A stretch of DNA of 37,999 nt. Source: an uncultured Sphingomonadales bacterium. GTDB lineage: Bacteria > Pseudomonadota > Alphaproteobacteria > Sphingomonadales > Sphingomonadaceae. The position numbers and the translations under genes were made by a program. The notes under the pieces are model-generated. The model was given only the letters and a program-made list of their open reading frames with translations. It was not told where the DNA came from and ran no database searches. Shown here one piece after another: positions 8,805-17,449 of the stretch (within the stretch, counting starts at the first letter, position 1; every line of letters begins with the position of its first letter). The stretch spans positions 1 through 37,999 of the forward strand of contig CALMZE010000217.1 of NCBI GenBank assembly GCA_937870585.1, in the 5' to 3' direction.

Positions 8805-8850
8805 GCGGGCGCGGGGATATTCGGCCATGGCCTGCTGGAGAAAAAGGAGC

Positions 8851-8863
8851 CTCAATCATTGAG
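8851..8863. promoter_or_regulatory. Short palindrome CTCAAT-C-ATTGAG, possible operator
   Basis: A perfect 6-1-6 palindrome about 100 bp before the ABC ATPase start and 230 bp before phaC. It is not an FNR/CRP box, because the half-sites are in the opposite order (TCAA...TTGA). It may be a regulator site, but short palindromes also arise by chance. Confidence 0.25.
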
Positions 8864-8964
8864 CGTAAAGCCACTAGGTATAGTTCACGATGGCGATGCA
8901 TTGCCTGGAGATACAGTGTACGGCGGTCGTCATCCCGGGCAATTTTGCGGGAAATTGAAGGAGA

Positions 8965-9888
8965 ATGGATGATCCGCGAGATCGCCATGATGGCAGCGGT
9001 TGCGCTGGTGCTGGCCGGCCGGGATGGAGACGCGTACTGACCCGGCTTTTGAGGGACCTTGGCGGAAATCTCGGGCATGATGCCCAACTCGTATCGCCGG
9101 CCGCGCGTTCGGAGAGCGAGCCGCTTGCGCCCGCGTCAATCGGACCGGTCGCAGTCGAGCGCGCGCCGACGGTTCTTTCGATCGCCGGGATCGAGAAGTC
9201 CTTTGGCAAGCGGAAGGTGCTTGACGATGTCGCGCTCGAAGTGCGGGCAGGCGAAATCGTGGGGCTTCTGGGGCCAAACGGGGCCGGCAAGACGCTCTGC
9301 TTCTATGCGATTGCCGGCCTGATGAGCGTGGATGCCGGCAGGATCGAGATTGGCGGTCAGGATGTCACCGCGCTTCCCATGGATCGAAGAGCGAAGCTGG
9401 GCCTCGGCTATCTTCCCCAGGAAGGATCGATCTTCCGCGGCATGACGGCTGCGGAGAATATCGCGGCCGTGCTCGAACTGCATATCGCCGATCGCGATGT
9501 AGCTGCCGCGCGGCTCGATGAACTTCTTGCCGAGTTCAATATCGCCCACATTCGCGACGTTCCCGCACAGCGGTTGTCCGGCGGGGAACGCAGGCGCTGC
9601 GAGATCGCCAGGGCCATGGCGGCAGCGCCCTCGGTCATCCTGCTCGATGAACCGTTCGCGGGCATCGATCCCATGTCGATCGCCGACGTCAAGGCGATGG
9701 TGCGAAAGCTCAAGCGAGAAGGCGTGGCGATCCTTCTGACCGACCACAATGTGCATGAGATGCTCGAACTGGTCGAGCGGGCCTATATCATCGATCAGGG
9801 CAGGATGCTGTTCGAGGGCGGCCCAGAAGCGGTACTCGACAACCCCGAAGTCCGGCATCGCTATCTTGGCGAGGGCTTCAGGATGTGA
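8965..9888 (+). CDS. LptB-like ABC transporter ATP-binding protein (orphan)
   Basis: A cytoplasmic ABC ATPase of the LptB/LivF-like subfamily. The conserved domain starts near residue 70 (VLSIAGIEKSFGKRKVL) and runs to the end. It has Walker A GPNGAGKT, a Q-loop in YLPQEGSIFRGMT, signature LSGGERRR, Walker B VILLDEPFAGIDP and the H-loop TDHNVHEM. LptB powers lipopolysaccharide extraction with LptF/LptG. No partner permease is adjacent here, so this looks like an extra copy. Walker A is followed by Leu instead of the usual Thr/Ser. The start is uncertain: ATG 8965 gives 307 aa with an atypical basic N-terminal extension, while an in-frame TTG at 9049 gives 279 aa. The ATG at 8969, with better SD spacing, opens only a 23-codon frame. 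The 3' end overlaps the convergent tetR-like gene by 11 bp. Confidence 0.82.
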   Translation: MDDPRDRHDGSGCAGAGRPGWRRVLTRLLRDLGGNLGHDAQLVSPAARSESEPLAPASIGPVAVERAPTVLSIAGIEKSFGKRKVLDDVALEVRAGEIVGLLGPNGAGKTLCFYAIAGLMSVDAGRIEIGGQDVTALPMDRRAKLGLGYLPQEGSIFRGMTAAENIAAVLELHIADRDVAAARLDELLAEFNIAHIRDVPAQRLSGGERRRCEIARAMAAAPSVILLDEPFAGIDPMSIADVKAMVRKLKREGVAILLTDHNVHEMLELVERAYIIDQGRMLFEGGPEAVLDNPEVRHRYLGEGFRM

Positions 9889-10582
9889 GGCGGTTACCGC
9901 GCCCTTCGTTCAGGAACGGAATGGCCTTTGCCATGAGGTCGAGCGCTCGCTCGATATAGGCAGCCTTTGTCCGGGTGGTGTTGTGCAGATCATGGCGCTG
10001 CAGGATGCGCTGGCGCGGCACGGTGACCAGCGCGTCGAAGAGAAAAGCAGCGAGGAACGGAAGATCGCCTGCTTCCTCGCTGTTCGGTTCGCTCGCCTCG
10101 GCAAGGATCGTCTGCATCAGATCGATGCCGAACTGGGTGCCGATCGCGGGCTGTGCCCGCATCATGCCCGGATTGTGGTTTGCCAGCCAGATGATGAGCG
10201 CTTCGATGCCCACGACATCGCCTTGAAGCGACAGGTCGAGCATCCTGCGAGCGATATAGGCGATTTTTTTGCGGGTGCTTCCTCGAGGGACCGATGCCGC
10301 GATCGGATCGAGATAGCGGGCAAGGCTGTGTTCCATGGCGGCGACGAGCAGGGCGAGCTTTGAGCCGAAGCGGGAATAGAGCGTTCGCTTCGATGTCTGT
10401 GCGGCGGCGGCGATAGCTTCCATACTCGTACCCTCGACGCCGCCGGCGATGAATTGGGCAAGCGCCGTCTCGAGGATATGATGTCCAAGCCGGGCTGCGA
10501 CCTCCTGTGGCGGCCTTCCTCCCCTGGGATCGCGGGCAGGCAGACGCGAGCCGGTTCCCGATGCGGCGCCGTCATCTTTCAT
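9878..10582 (-). CDS. TetR family transcriptional regulator
   Basis: A TetR-type repressor. The N-terminal helix-turn-helix is visible in ILETALAQFIAGGVEGTSMEAIAAAAQTSKRTLYSRFGSK, with the classic 'TLYSRFGSK' end, followed by a divergent all-helical ligand domain. It is transcribed away from the exporter operon that starts at 10743, an arrangement typical of local TetR control of an efflux system. The start is uncertain: ATGs at 10582, 10600 and 10702 are all in frame. I prefer 10582 because the 10702 form would include the operator-like repeats at 10638-10668 and give a long unsupported extension. Its 3' end overlaps the convergent ABC ATPase gene by 11 bp. Confidence 0.85.
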   Translation of the reverse strand: MKDDGAASGTGSRLPARDPRGGRPPQEVAARLGHHILETALAQFIAGGVEGTSMEAIAAAAQTSKRTLYSRFGSKLALLVAAMEHSLARYLDPIAASVPRGSTRKKIAYIARRMLDLSLQGDVVGIEALIIWLANHNPGMMRAQPAIGTQFGIDLMQTILAEASEPNSEEAGDLPFLAAFLFDALVTVPRQRILQRHDLHNTTRTKAAYIERALDLMAKAIPFLNEGRGNRLTS

Positions 10583-10637
10583 GAATCGCTCGCGGCCCAT
10601 CGCTGCTTCATTCCAGCTTTCGCGCTTGATCGGCAAG

Positions 10638-10668
10638 TGATACCGGGCAATATCAAAACCACTAAGTG
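10638..10668. promoter_or_regulatory. Operator-like repeats in the tetR/exporter divergent region
   Basis: TGATA (10638-10642) and TATCA (10651-10655) form a perfect inverted repeat with an 8-bp spacer. The nearby CACTAAGTG (10660-10668) is a 4-1-4 palindrome, and ACTAA is repeated 14 bp further on. The location between the TetR gene and its presumed target operon makes TetR binding plausible. The region is also clearly more AT-rich than its surroundings. Confidence 0.35.
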
Positions 10669-10742
10669 TAGATACTAATAGTCCGGAGAGGTGCTTGCCC
10701 ATAGGCGTACCGCCTGTTTGAACCAGAATGGAACCGGACTAG

Positions 10743-12212
10743 ATGGCTCGCAGCGCTCATATTACTGGCCGTTTATGCGGGTTCCGGGCCGTCATGGCGG
10801 CGATGATCGTGCCATCTTTCCTGTCCGGCTGTTCCTTCGCGCCGCCCAATGTCCGGCCGGCCCAGCCGGTGCCGCAGGACTATCCCGCGCCAGCCGCGCT
10901 GGGCGCGTCCATCGCGCGGATCGGTTGGCATGATTTCTTCCGGGAAGAGCATCTGCGTGTGCTGATCGCGGCCGCGCTGGAGAACAACCGCGATATCCGT
11001 ATCGCCGCGGCCCGCGTCGATCAGGCGCGCGCGGCCTGGCGTATCGAGGGATCGGCGCTCTATCCCGAACTCAACGCCGTCGGCACCGGCACGCGGGGTC
11101 GTTCCATCATCAGCCTGCCGGGCGCAGGCACGCAGAGCTATGACATCAAGCAGGTCACCGCGCAGGTGAGCGCGAGCTGGGAAATCGATTTCTGGGGCCG
11201 TCTGCGCAACCTGAACGACGCCGCGCGCAATCGTTATCTGGCGACGGAAGAGGCGAAGCGCGCCGTTGCCACCGGCCTGATCGCGCAGGTCGCCAATGGC
11301 TATCTGCTGGAGCGCGAATATGAGGAACGCCTCGCGCTTGCCCGGCGGACGATCGTCACGCGCGAGGACTCACTGCGGATCATGCGCCGCCGCTATGAAG
11401 TCGGGTCCGGCTCGAAGCTCGAAATGACCCAGGCGCAGTTGCTGCTGGCGCAGGCGCAGGATGCGCTGCAAGCGCTTGAGCAGGACCGCGACGTGAACCG
11501 CAACGCGCTGGCGCTGCTGGTCGGGCGGCCCGTGGAGATCGTGCCTGGGCCCCTCGGTCTTGCCGAAACCGGACCGGATATCGCCCTTCCGCCGGGCTTG
11601 CCCTCCGACCTTCTGGTCAACCGGCCTGATATCGTGGCGGCGGAATATCAATTGCGGGCGGCCAACGCCGATATCGGCGCGGCGCGGGCGGCGTTCTTTC
11701 CCAATATCAGCCTGACGGGTGCCTTCGGCACGGCGAGTTCCGATCTCGACGGGCTGATCGGCGACGGGAGCCGCGCGTGGAGCTTCACCCCGACGATCGC
11801 CCTGCCGCTGTTCAATGCGGGCCGCCTTTCCGGCAACCTCGATCTGGCGAAAGCGCGGCAGGTCGAAGCCGTGGCCAGCTATGAAAAGACCGTGCAGGGC
11901 GCGTTTCGTGATGTTTCCGACGCGCTGGTCCGGCGCCGGCAACTGGCGTTGCGGATCGACACCGCGCGCAGCTCGCTGGACGCCTTGCGCGAACGGGCTC
12001 GGCTGGCCGGGTTGCGGTTCGACAACGGGCGTTCGGCCTATTTGGAAGTGCTGGACGCGCAACGCGACCTTTTCGACACCGAACAGGCGCTGATCCAGTT
12101 GCGCCGCGCTCATCTGGCGAGCGGCATAGCCCTCTACGCGGCGCTTGGCGGGGGCTTTCCCGCCGAAGTCGTCCACGACAGCAACGATCAAGGCGGAGAA
12201 CACAGGCGATGA
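10743..12212 (+). CDS. NodT/OprM-family outer-membrane efflux lipoprotein
   Basis: A 489-aa outer-membrane channel of the TolC/NodT type that forms the exit duct of a tripartite exporter. The N-terminus carries a lipoprotein signal with lipobox LSGC, cysteine near residue 29. Two outer-membrane efflux protein repeats follow, visible in 'LIAAALENNRDIRIAAARVDQARAAWR' and 'ADIGAARAAFFPNISLTGAFG'. It also has the conserved NRPDI-AEYQLRAAN segment and the C-terminal FDNGRSAYLEVLDAQRDLF-T-Q helix. It is the first gene of the exporter operon. Its stop overlaps the start of the adaptor gene by ATGA. The upstream ribosome site is weak. Confidence 0.93.
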   Translation: MARSAHITGRLCGFRAVMAAMIVPSFLSGCSFAPPNVRPAQPVPQDYPAPAALGASIARIGWHDFFREEHLRVLIAAALENNRDIRIAAARVDQARAAWRIEGSALYPELNAVGTGTRGRSIISLPGAGTQSYDIKQVTAQVSASWEIDFWGRLRNLNDAARNRYLATEEAKRAVATGLIAQVANGYLLEREYEERLALARRTIVTREDSLRIMRRRYEVGSGSKLEMTQAQLLLAQAQDALQALEQDRDVNRNALALLVGRPVEIVPGPLGLAETGPDIALPPGLPSDLLVNRPDIVAAEYQLRAANADIGAARAAFFPNISLTGAFGTASSDLDGLIGDGSRAWSFTPTIALPLFNAGRLSGNLDLAKARQVEAVASYEKTVQGAFRDVSDALVRRRQLALRIDTARSSLDALRERARLAGLRFDNGRSAYLEVLDAQRDLFDTEQALIQLRRAHLASGIALYAALGGGFPAEVVHDSNDQGGEHRR

Positions 12213-13282
12213 CGGCGTCCCGGAAGACATGGCTCATCAGGGGCGGCATCGCGGCGGCGCTCGTCGTTGTAGCTCTGCTCCTTTGGCAGGTGCTCAAGCC
12301 CGGCGATTTGCCCGAAGGCATCGTCGGCGGTAACGGCCGGATCGAAGCGGTTGAAATCGACGTTTCCGCCAAATCGCCCGGCCGCATCCGCGAAATCCTG
12401 GTCGACGAAGGCGCGTTCGTGCAGGCGGGGCAAGTCGTCGCCCATATGGATACGGACGTGCTGAGTGCCCAGAGGGCCGAAGCCGAAGCGCAACTGGCGC
12501 AGGCGCTGAACGGCATCCAGATCGCGACCAGCCAGGTCGCGCAGCAGCAGAGCAACCGGGCGGCGGCTCTCGCCGGCGTCCGCCAGCGTGAGGCGGAGCT
12601 GAACGCGGCGCGCAAGCGGCTGGCGCGATCGGAAACGCTGGCGCGAGAAGGTGCGACCGCCGTGCAGGAACGGGATGACGATCAGGCCCGCGTCGAAGGC
12701 GCGGCGGCGGCAGTGGAGGCCGCTCGCGCCCAACTCGCGGCCGTCGACGCGGCGATCACGACGGCGCGCAACCAGGTGATCGGCGCGCGTTCGCAGGTCG
12801 ATGCCGTGCGCGCCACCATCCAGCGGATCGAGGCCGATATCCGCGACAGCGACCTCAAGGCGCCGACGGCCGGCCGCGTGCAATATCGCGTCGCCCAGCC
12901 GGGCGAAGTCGTGGGTGGCGGCGGGCGCGTGCTCAACCTGGTCAATCTGGGCGACGTCTACATGACCTTCTTCCTGCCGGAAACGGTCGCGGGCAAGGTG
13001 GCGCTGGGCAGCGATGTACGCATCGTGCTCGATGCGCTTCCGGATCGTGCGATCCCTGCGAAAGTCAGCTTCGTTGCCGATGTGGCCCAGTTCACGCCCA
13101 AGACGGTGGAGACGCAAAGCGAGCGCCAGAAACTGATGTTCCGCGTGAAGGCGCAGATCGATCGCAAGTTGCTCGATCGCTATATCACCCAGGTCAAGAC
13201 CGGCCTTCCGGGCATGGCCTATGTGCGGATCGATCCGAAATCCGAATGGCCCGCGAAACTGACCGTCAACGTGCCGCAATGA
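12209..13282 (+). CDS. HlyD-family membrane fusion protein (YhiI-like)
   Basis: A 357-aa periplasmic adaptor. An N-terminal anchor helix (residues about 9-28) is followed by the first biotinyl-lipoyl half-motif '[20 protein letters not shown]' and a coiled-coil hairpin (residues about 85-200, rich in Ala/Gln/Arg). The second lipoyl half is [25 protein letters not shown], and a beta-barrel domain follows. It links the inner-membrane ABC parts to the outer-membrane NodT-type channel. It overlaps both neighbours by ATGA, so the stoichiometry is probably coupled. The set matches the E. coli yhiI-rbbA-yhhJ arrangement. The substrate is not predictable from the sequence. Confidence 0.92.
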   Translation: MTASRKTWLIRGGIAAALVVVALLLWQVLKPGDLPEGIVGGNGRIEAVEIDVSAKSPGRIREILVDEGAFVQAGQVVAHMDTDVLSAQRAEAEAQLAQALNGIQIATSQVAQQQSNRAAALAGVRQREAELNAARKRLARSETLAREGATAVQERDDDQARVEGAAAAVEAARAQLAAVDAAITTARNQVIGARSQVDAVRATIQRIEADIRDSDLKAPTAGRVQYRVAQPGEVVGGGGRVLNLVNLGDVYMTFFLPETVAGKVALGSDVRIVLDALPDRAIPAKVSFVADVAQFTPKTVETQSERQKLMFRVKAQIDRKLLDRYITQVKTGLPGMAYVRIDPKSEWPAKLTVNVPQ

Positions 13283-16029
13283 CGGAAGCTGTCGCCCGCG
13301 TTTCGGGCGTGAGCCTGCATTACGGCAAGGTGCTGGCGCTCGATGATGTGAATCTTGAAATCCCCGCCGGGCGCATGGTGGCGATGATCGGCCCGGACGG
13401 CGTCGGCAAGTCCAGCCTGTTTTCCCTGATCGCGGGCGCGCGAGCCATCCAGGAGGGCCGGGTCGAGGTGCTGGGCGGCGACATGGCCGAGGCCCGCCAC
13501 CGCAACGCCGTGTGTCCGCGCATCGCCTATATGCCGCAGGGGCTGGGCAAGAACCTCTATCCTACGCTCTCCATCGACGAAAATCTCGAATTCTTCGGGC
13601 GGTTGTTCGGGCAGGACGCGGCCGAACGCGAGCGCCGCATTGCCGACCTCACCGAAAGCACGGGCCTCGCGCCGTTCCGCAAGCGCCCGGCGGGCAAGCT
13701 TTCGGGCGGCATGAAGCAGAAGCTCGGCTTGTGCTGCGCGCTCATCCACGATCCCGATTTCCTGCTGCTGGATGAGCCGACAACCGGCGTCGATCCCATG
13801 TCGCGCGCGCAATTCTGGGATCTGATCGACCGCATCCGCGCGAACCGCCCGCACATGAGCGTGCTGGTCGCCACGGCCTATATGGAAGAGGCCGAACGCT
13901 TCGACTGGCTAATCGCGATGGACGCGGGAAAGGTGCTGGCCACCGGCACCGCAGCCGACTTCTATGCACGCACCGGCGAACAGTCGCTGGAACAGGCGTT
14001 TATCTCGATGCTTCCCGAGGAGCGCCGCCGCGGGCACAAGCCGGTGGAGATTCCGCCGCGCAGCGACGGCGGCGAGGCCGAGATCGCCATCGAGGCGCAG
14101 GGGCTCACCATGCGTTTCGGTGATTTCACGGCAGTCGATCATGTCGATTTTCGCATCGAGCGCGGCGAGATCTTTGGATTCCTCGGCTCCAACGGCTGCG
14201 GCAAGTCGACCACCATGAAGATGCTGACCGGCCTGCTGAAAGCCAGCGAAGGCCAGGCCTGGCTGTTCGGCCGCGAGGTCGAGAATGACGACATGGCGAC
14301 GCGCCGGCGCGTTGGCTATATGAGCCAGGCCTTCTCGCTCTACTCGGAACTGACGGTCCGGCAGAACCTCGAGCTGCATGCCCAGCTCTTCCATGTTCCC
14401 GCCGGGGAAGTGCCGGCCCGCGTGAGGGAAATGGCGCAGCGGTTCGGCCTGGATGGCATCATGGATGCGTTGCCCGGCGCCTTGCCGCTGGGCCAGCGCC
14501 AGCGGCTCAGCCTAGCCGTCGCCATGATCCACAAGCCGGAAATGCTGATCCTGGATGAACCGACGTCCGGCGTCGATCCGATCGCGCGGGACCAGTTCTG
14601 GCAGATGATGATCGACCTGTCCCGGCGCGACAAGGTGACGATCTTCATTTCCACGCACTTCATGAACGAAGCGGAGCGGTGCGACCGCATATCGCTGATG
14701 CATGCGGGCAAGGTGCTGGTCAGCGACACCCCCGCCGCCATTGTCGAGAACCGCGGCGCGGCGGACCTGGAAGAAGCGTTCATCGCCTATCTTCAGGATG
14801 CGAGCGGCGAGACGCCGACAGAAAAGAGGGACGATCCGGTTCCTGCGGGCGCGCCTGCCGCGGCCGATCAGGACATTTCGGCTGCACCGGCCCGCTCCCC
14901 ATGGTTCATGCGGCGCCGGATGATGAGCTATGCCCGGCGCGAAGGGCTGGAATTGCGCCGCGATCCCATCCGCGCCACCCTGGCCCTGCTGGGCAGCGTC
15001 ATCCTGATGTTCATCATGGGCTATGGCATCAGCATGGACGTGGAGGACTTGCCGTTCGCCGTGCTGGACCGCGACGGCACGACCACCAGCGAGAACTACG
15101 TCCTCAACCTGGCCGGATCGCGCTATTTCATCGAACGGCCGCCGATCACCGACTATAGCCAGTTGGACCGGCGGATGCGCTCGGGCGAACTGAGCGTGGC
15201 CCTGGAGATTCCGCCCAATTTCGCGCGCGACCTGCGCCGGGGCGTGCCGGTGCAGATCGGTGTATGGGTCGATGGCGCCATGCCGCAGCGGGCCGAGACC
15301 GTGCAAGGCTATGTCCAGGCCCTGCATGCCCACTGGCTCAGTGAAATGGCCGTGCAGGAAACAGGTGCGCGGCCATCGATGGGTCTCGTCAATATCGAGC
15401 TGCGCTATCGTTACAATCCGGACGTGAAAAGCCTTGTAGCCATCGCGCCGGCCGTGATTCCGATGATGCTGCTCTTGTTCCCGGCGATGCTGACGGCTTT
15501 GAGCGTGGTGCGGGAAAAGGAGCTGGGTTCCATCGTCAATTTCTACGTGACGCCGATCAGCAAGGTGGAATTCCTGCTGGGCAAGCAGCTTCCCTATGTC
15601 GCGCTCGCCATGCTGAACTATGTCTTGCTGGTGTTCCTCGCCGTCACGATGTTCGGTGTGCCGTTGACGGGCAGTTTCCTCGCGATGACGCTGGGCGCTC
15701 TCTTCTATACGCTGTCGGCGACGGCCATCGGCCTGCTGTTCTCCATCTTCATGCGCAGCCAGATTGCCGCGATGTTCGCCACCGCCATCGGCACGATCCT
15801 GCCCGCCGTGCAGTTTTCCGGCCTGATCAACCCGGTGTCCTCGCTCGAGGGGGCGGGCGCGGTGATCGGATCGATATATCCCGCGACCTGGTTCGTCACC
15901 ATCTGCCGCGGCGTCTTTTCCAAGGGGCTGGGCTTCGCCGACCTCTGGCCTGACCTTCTCGTGCTGTTCGCGACGTTTCCCGTCATCCTGGCGCTGTGTG
16001 TCGCGTTGCTGCGTAAGCAGGAGAGCTGA
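13279..16029 (+). CDS. RbbA-type ABC transporter: two ATPase domains fused to an ABC-2 permease
   Basis: A 916-aa protein with three modules. ATPase domain 1 (residues about 5-235) has Walker A GPDGVGKS (38-45), signature LSGGMKQK and Walker [13 protein letters not shown]. ATPase domain 2 (about 270-500) has Walker [10 protein letters not shown] and Walker [13 protein letters not shown], but a degenerate signature (LPLGQRQR in place of LSGGQ). A linker rich in Asp/Ala/Pro leads to an ABC-2 permease from about residue 560. The permease has one helix, a large periplasmic domain and five or so C-terminal helices. The layout is that of RbbA/YhiH; despite the historical ribosome-associated name of RbbA, the context here is export. 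The start is the ATG at 13279, overlapping the adaptor stop (ATGA). An ATG at 13246 inside the adaptor was rejected. Confidence 0.92.
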   Translation: MTEAVARVSGVSLHYGKVLALDDVNLEIPAGRMVAMIGPDGVGKSSLFSLIAGARAIQEGRVEVLGGDMAEARHRNAVCPRIAYMPQGLGKNLYPTLSIDENLEFFGRLFGQDAAERERRIADLTESTGLAPFRKRPAGKLSGGMKQKLGLCCALIHDPDFLLLDEPTTGVDPMSRAQFWDLIDRIRANRPHMSVLVATAYMEEAERFDWLIAMDAGKVLATGTAADFYARTGEQSLEQAFISMLPEERRRGHKPVEIPPRSDGGEAEIAIEAQGLTMRFGDFTAVDHVDFRIERGEIFGFLGSNGCGKSTTMKMLTGLLKASEGQAWLFGREVENDDMATRRRVGYMSQAFSLYSELTVRQNLELHAQLFHVPAGEVPARVREMAQRFGLDGIMDALPGALPLGQRQRLSLAVAMIHKPEMLILDEPTSGVDPIARDQFWQMMIDLSRRDKVTIFISTHFMNEAERCDRISLMHAGKVLVSDTPAAIVENRGAADLEEAFIAYLQDASGETPTEKRDDPVPAGAPAAADQDISAAPARSPWFMRRRMMSYARREGLELRRDPIRATLALLGSVILMFIMGYGISMDVEDLPFAVLDRDGTTTSENYVLNLAGSRYFIERPPITDYSQLDRRMRSGELSVALEIPPNFARDLRRGVPVQIGVWVDGAMPQRAETVQGYVQALHAHWLSEMAVQETGARPSMGLVNIELRYRYNPDVKSLVAIAPAVIPMMLLLFPAMLTALSVVREKELGSIVNFYVTPISKVEFLLGKQLPYVALAMLNYVLLVFLAVTMFGVPLTGSFLAMTLGALFYTLSATAIGLLFSIFMRSQIAAMFATAIGTILPAVQFSGLINPVSSLEGAGAVIGSIYPATWFVTICRGVFSKGLGFADLWPDLLVLFATFPVILALCVALLRKQES

Positions 16030-16030
16030 T

Positions 16031-17155
16031 ATGCGCCACGCGGCCAACATCTACCGGCTCGGCATCAAGGAACTGCGCAGCCTGTGGCGCGATCCGATGA
16101 TGCTGTTCCTGATCCTCTATTCGTTCTCGGTGGGGATCTACGTCGCGGCAACCGCCATGCCGGAAACGCTGCACAAGGCGCCTATCGCGATCGTCGATGA
16201 AGACCAGTCGCAGCTTTCCAGCCGGATAACCGGCGCCTTTTATCCGCCGCACTTCACGCCCCCTTCGATCGTGGGACTGAACGAAGTGGACAAGGGGCTG
16301 GATGCCGGGCGCTATACGTTCGCTCTCGACATCCCGCCCGATTTTCAGCGAGACGTACTTGCGGGACGCCAACCCGGCTTGCAGCTCAACGTTGACGCTA
16401 CGCGGATGAGCCAGGCTTTCACGGGCGGCGGCTACATCCAGCAGATCGTGCAGGGCGAAGTTGCCGAATTCATGAAAGGCACGCGTGCGAGCACGCCGGT
16501 CCCGGTCGAGCTGGCGCTGCGCGTGCGGTTCAATCCTACGCTGGCGCAAAGCTGGTTCGGCGCGGTCATGGAAATCATCAACAGCGTCACCATGCTGTCG
16601 ATCGTGCTGACGGGCGCGGCCCTGATCCGCGAGCGCGAGCACGGCACGATCGAACACCTGCTAGTGATGCCGGTGACGCCGTTCGAGATCATGGCCAGCA
16701 AGGTCTGGGCCATGGGGCTCGTTGTCCTGGTCGCCTGCGCTTTCGCGCTTTTCGTGATGGTGGAAGGGGTACTGTCCGTTCCCGTCGAAGGGTCGATCGC
16801 GCTGTTCCTCGCCGGAGCGGGGCTGCACCTGTTCGCCACGACCTCCATCGGCATCTTCATGGGGACGATCGCGCGCTCCATGCCGCAGTTCGGCTTGTTG
16901 CTGATGCTGGTGCTGCTGCCGTTGCAGATGCTGTCCGGCGGTTCGACGCCGCGCGAAAGCATGCCGGAGTTCGTCCAGACGGTCATGTTGGCCGCGCCCA
17001 CCACCCATTTCGTGAAGATGGCGCAGGCCATCCTTTACCGGGGCGCGGGCTTTGACGTGGTCTGGCCCCAGTTCCTGGCTATCATTGCTATCGGCGCGAT
17101 CTTCTTCGCCATTGCGTTGGCGCGGTTCCGGCGAACCATCGGCACGATGGCGTGA
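16031..17155 (+). CDS. ABC-2 type permease (YhhJ-like)
   Basis: A 374-aa inner-membrane permease. The first helix (residues about 20-40, MMLFLILYSFSVGIYVAA) is followed by a periplasmic domain of about 150 residues. Five or six C-terminal helices then carry the ABC-2 signature region GAALIREREHGTIEHLLVMPV. It should pair with the permease part of the RbbA-type protein to form the translocation pore. The start ATG at 16031 lies 1 nt after the preceding stop and has GGAGAG upstream. It is the last gene of the four-gene exporter operon, and I see no intrinsic terminator in the 300 bp after it. Confidence 0.92.
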   Translation: MRHAANIYRLGIKELRSLWRDPMMLFLILYSFSVGIYVAATAMPETLHKAPIAIVDEDQSQLSSRITGAFYPPHFTPPSIVGLNEVDKGLDAGRYTFALDIPPDFQRDVLAGRQPGLQLNVDATRMSQAFTGGGYIQQIVQGEVAEFMKGTRASTPVPVELALRVRFNPTLAQSWFGAVMEIINSVTMLSIVLTGAALIREREHGTIEHLLVMPVTPFEIMASKVWAMGLVVLVACAFALFVMVEGVLSVPVEGSIALFLAGAGLHLFATTSIGIFMGTIARSMPQFGLLLMLVLLPLQMLSGGSTPRESMPEFVQTVMLAAPTTHFVKMAQAILYRGAGFDVVWPQFLAIIAIGAIFFAIALARFRRTIGTMA

Positions 17156-17167
17156 GGAGGCAGTCGA

Positions 17168-17323
17168 ATGTCAGAACACCAAATTGCGTGGGACATCGTA
17201 ACGATGCTTCAGACTAACGATTGCCGAACGGTTCCGCGCAGGTTTCGCAGGAGAATAATACCGGCGGCGGTGTCGCGGATCCTGAGCCAGGTTTTCGAAA
17301 CAGCGAATCCACGATTGCCCTAG
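17168..17323 (+). CDS. Possible 51-aa small protein of unknown function
   Basis: This frame starts 12 nt after the permease stop, with GAGGAGGC as a good ribosome site about 7 nt before the ATG. It reads MSEHQIAWDIVTMLQTNDC, then a basic stretch (RRFRRRII) and an uncharged end, 51 residues in total. The SD and the position at the end of the exporter operon favour translation. The short length and absence of any recognised domain argue for caution. It may equally be the remnant of a longer gene cut at a junction between the island and the conjugative element. Confidence 0.3.
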   Translation: MSEHQIAWDIVTMLQTNDCRTVPRRFRRRIIPAAVSRILSQVFETANPRLP

Positions 17324-17333
17324 CAGCCTCACG

Positions 17334-17357
17334 CGTCAGCCATAGCGCTGGCTGACG
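17334..17357. repeat. Perfect 9-bp inverted repeat upstream of the LuxR-family gene
   Basis: The arms CGTCAGCCA and TGGCTGACG are exact reverse complements around the 6-nt spacer TAGCGC, and end 93 bp before the LuxR-family start codon. No U-run follows on either strand. It could be an operator for the regulator itself (lux-box-like length, but not the canonical sequence), or a terminator stem of the exporter operon without a U-tract. Confidence 0.5.
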
Positions 17358-17449
17358 GCTGTGAATGCCCCCTATCTCCCATAGGTATCACAACGGCTTC
17401 TTCTGGCACGTTTGCCGGTGCACGGCCAACACAACCCAAGGAGGATGCC

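Larger units (their letters stand above)
8624..8964. promoter_or_regulatory. Divergent intergenic region between phaC and the ABC ATPase
   Basis: These 341 bp hold no convincing gene and must contain the promoters of the phaC operon (minus) and the ABC ATPase gene (plus). I see a 9-bp inverted repeat at 8766-8804 and a 6-1-6 palindrome at 8851-8863, listed separately. AAGGAG at 8958-8963 lies just before two ATGs (8965 and 8969). No clear sigma-70 hexamer pair and no GGAAC-type EcfG motif were recognised by eye. Confidence 0.5.

Noticed and set aside
8851-8863. FNR/FixK box in the phaC upstream region
   Set aside because: The palindrome has TCAA...TTGA order instead of TTGA...TCAA.
8969-9040. 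23-codon frame with good SD resembling an entericidin-type signal
   Set aside because: Too short, lacks the lipobox cysteine and overlaps the ABC ATPase frame; kept only as an observation.
14512-16050. Minus-strand 512-codon frame opposite the RbbA-type gene
   Set aside because: His/Gln/Arg-rich antisense translation of conserved ABC transporter sequence.
17334-17357. Intrinsic terminator of the exporter operon
   Set aside because: A strong stem but no T-run on either side; left as an inverted repeat of unknown role.
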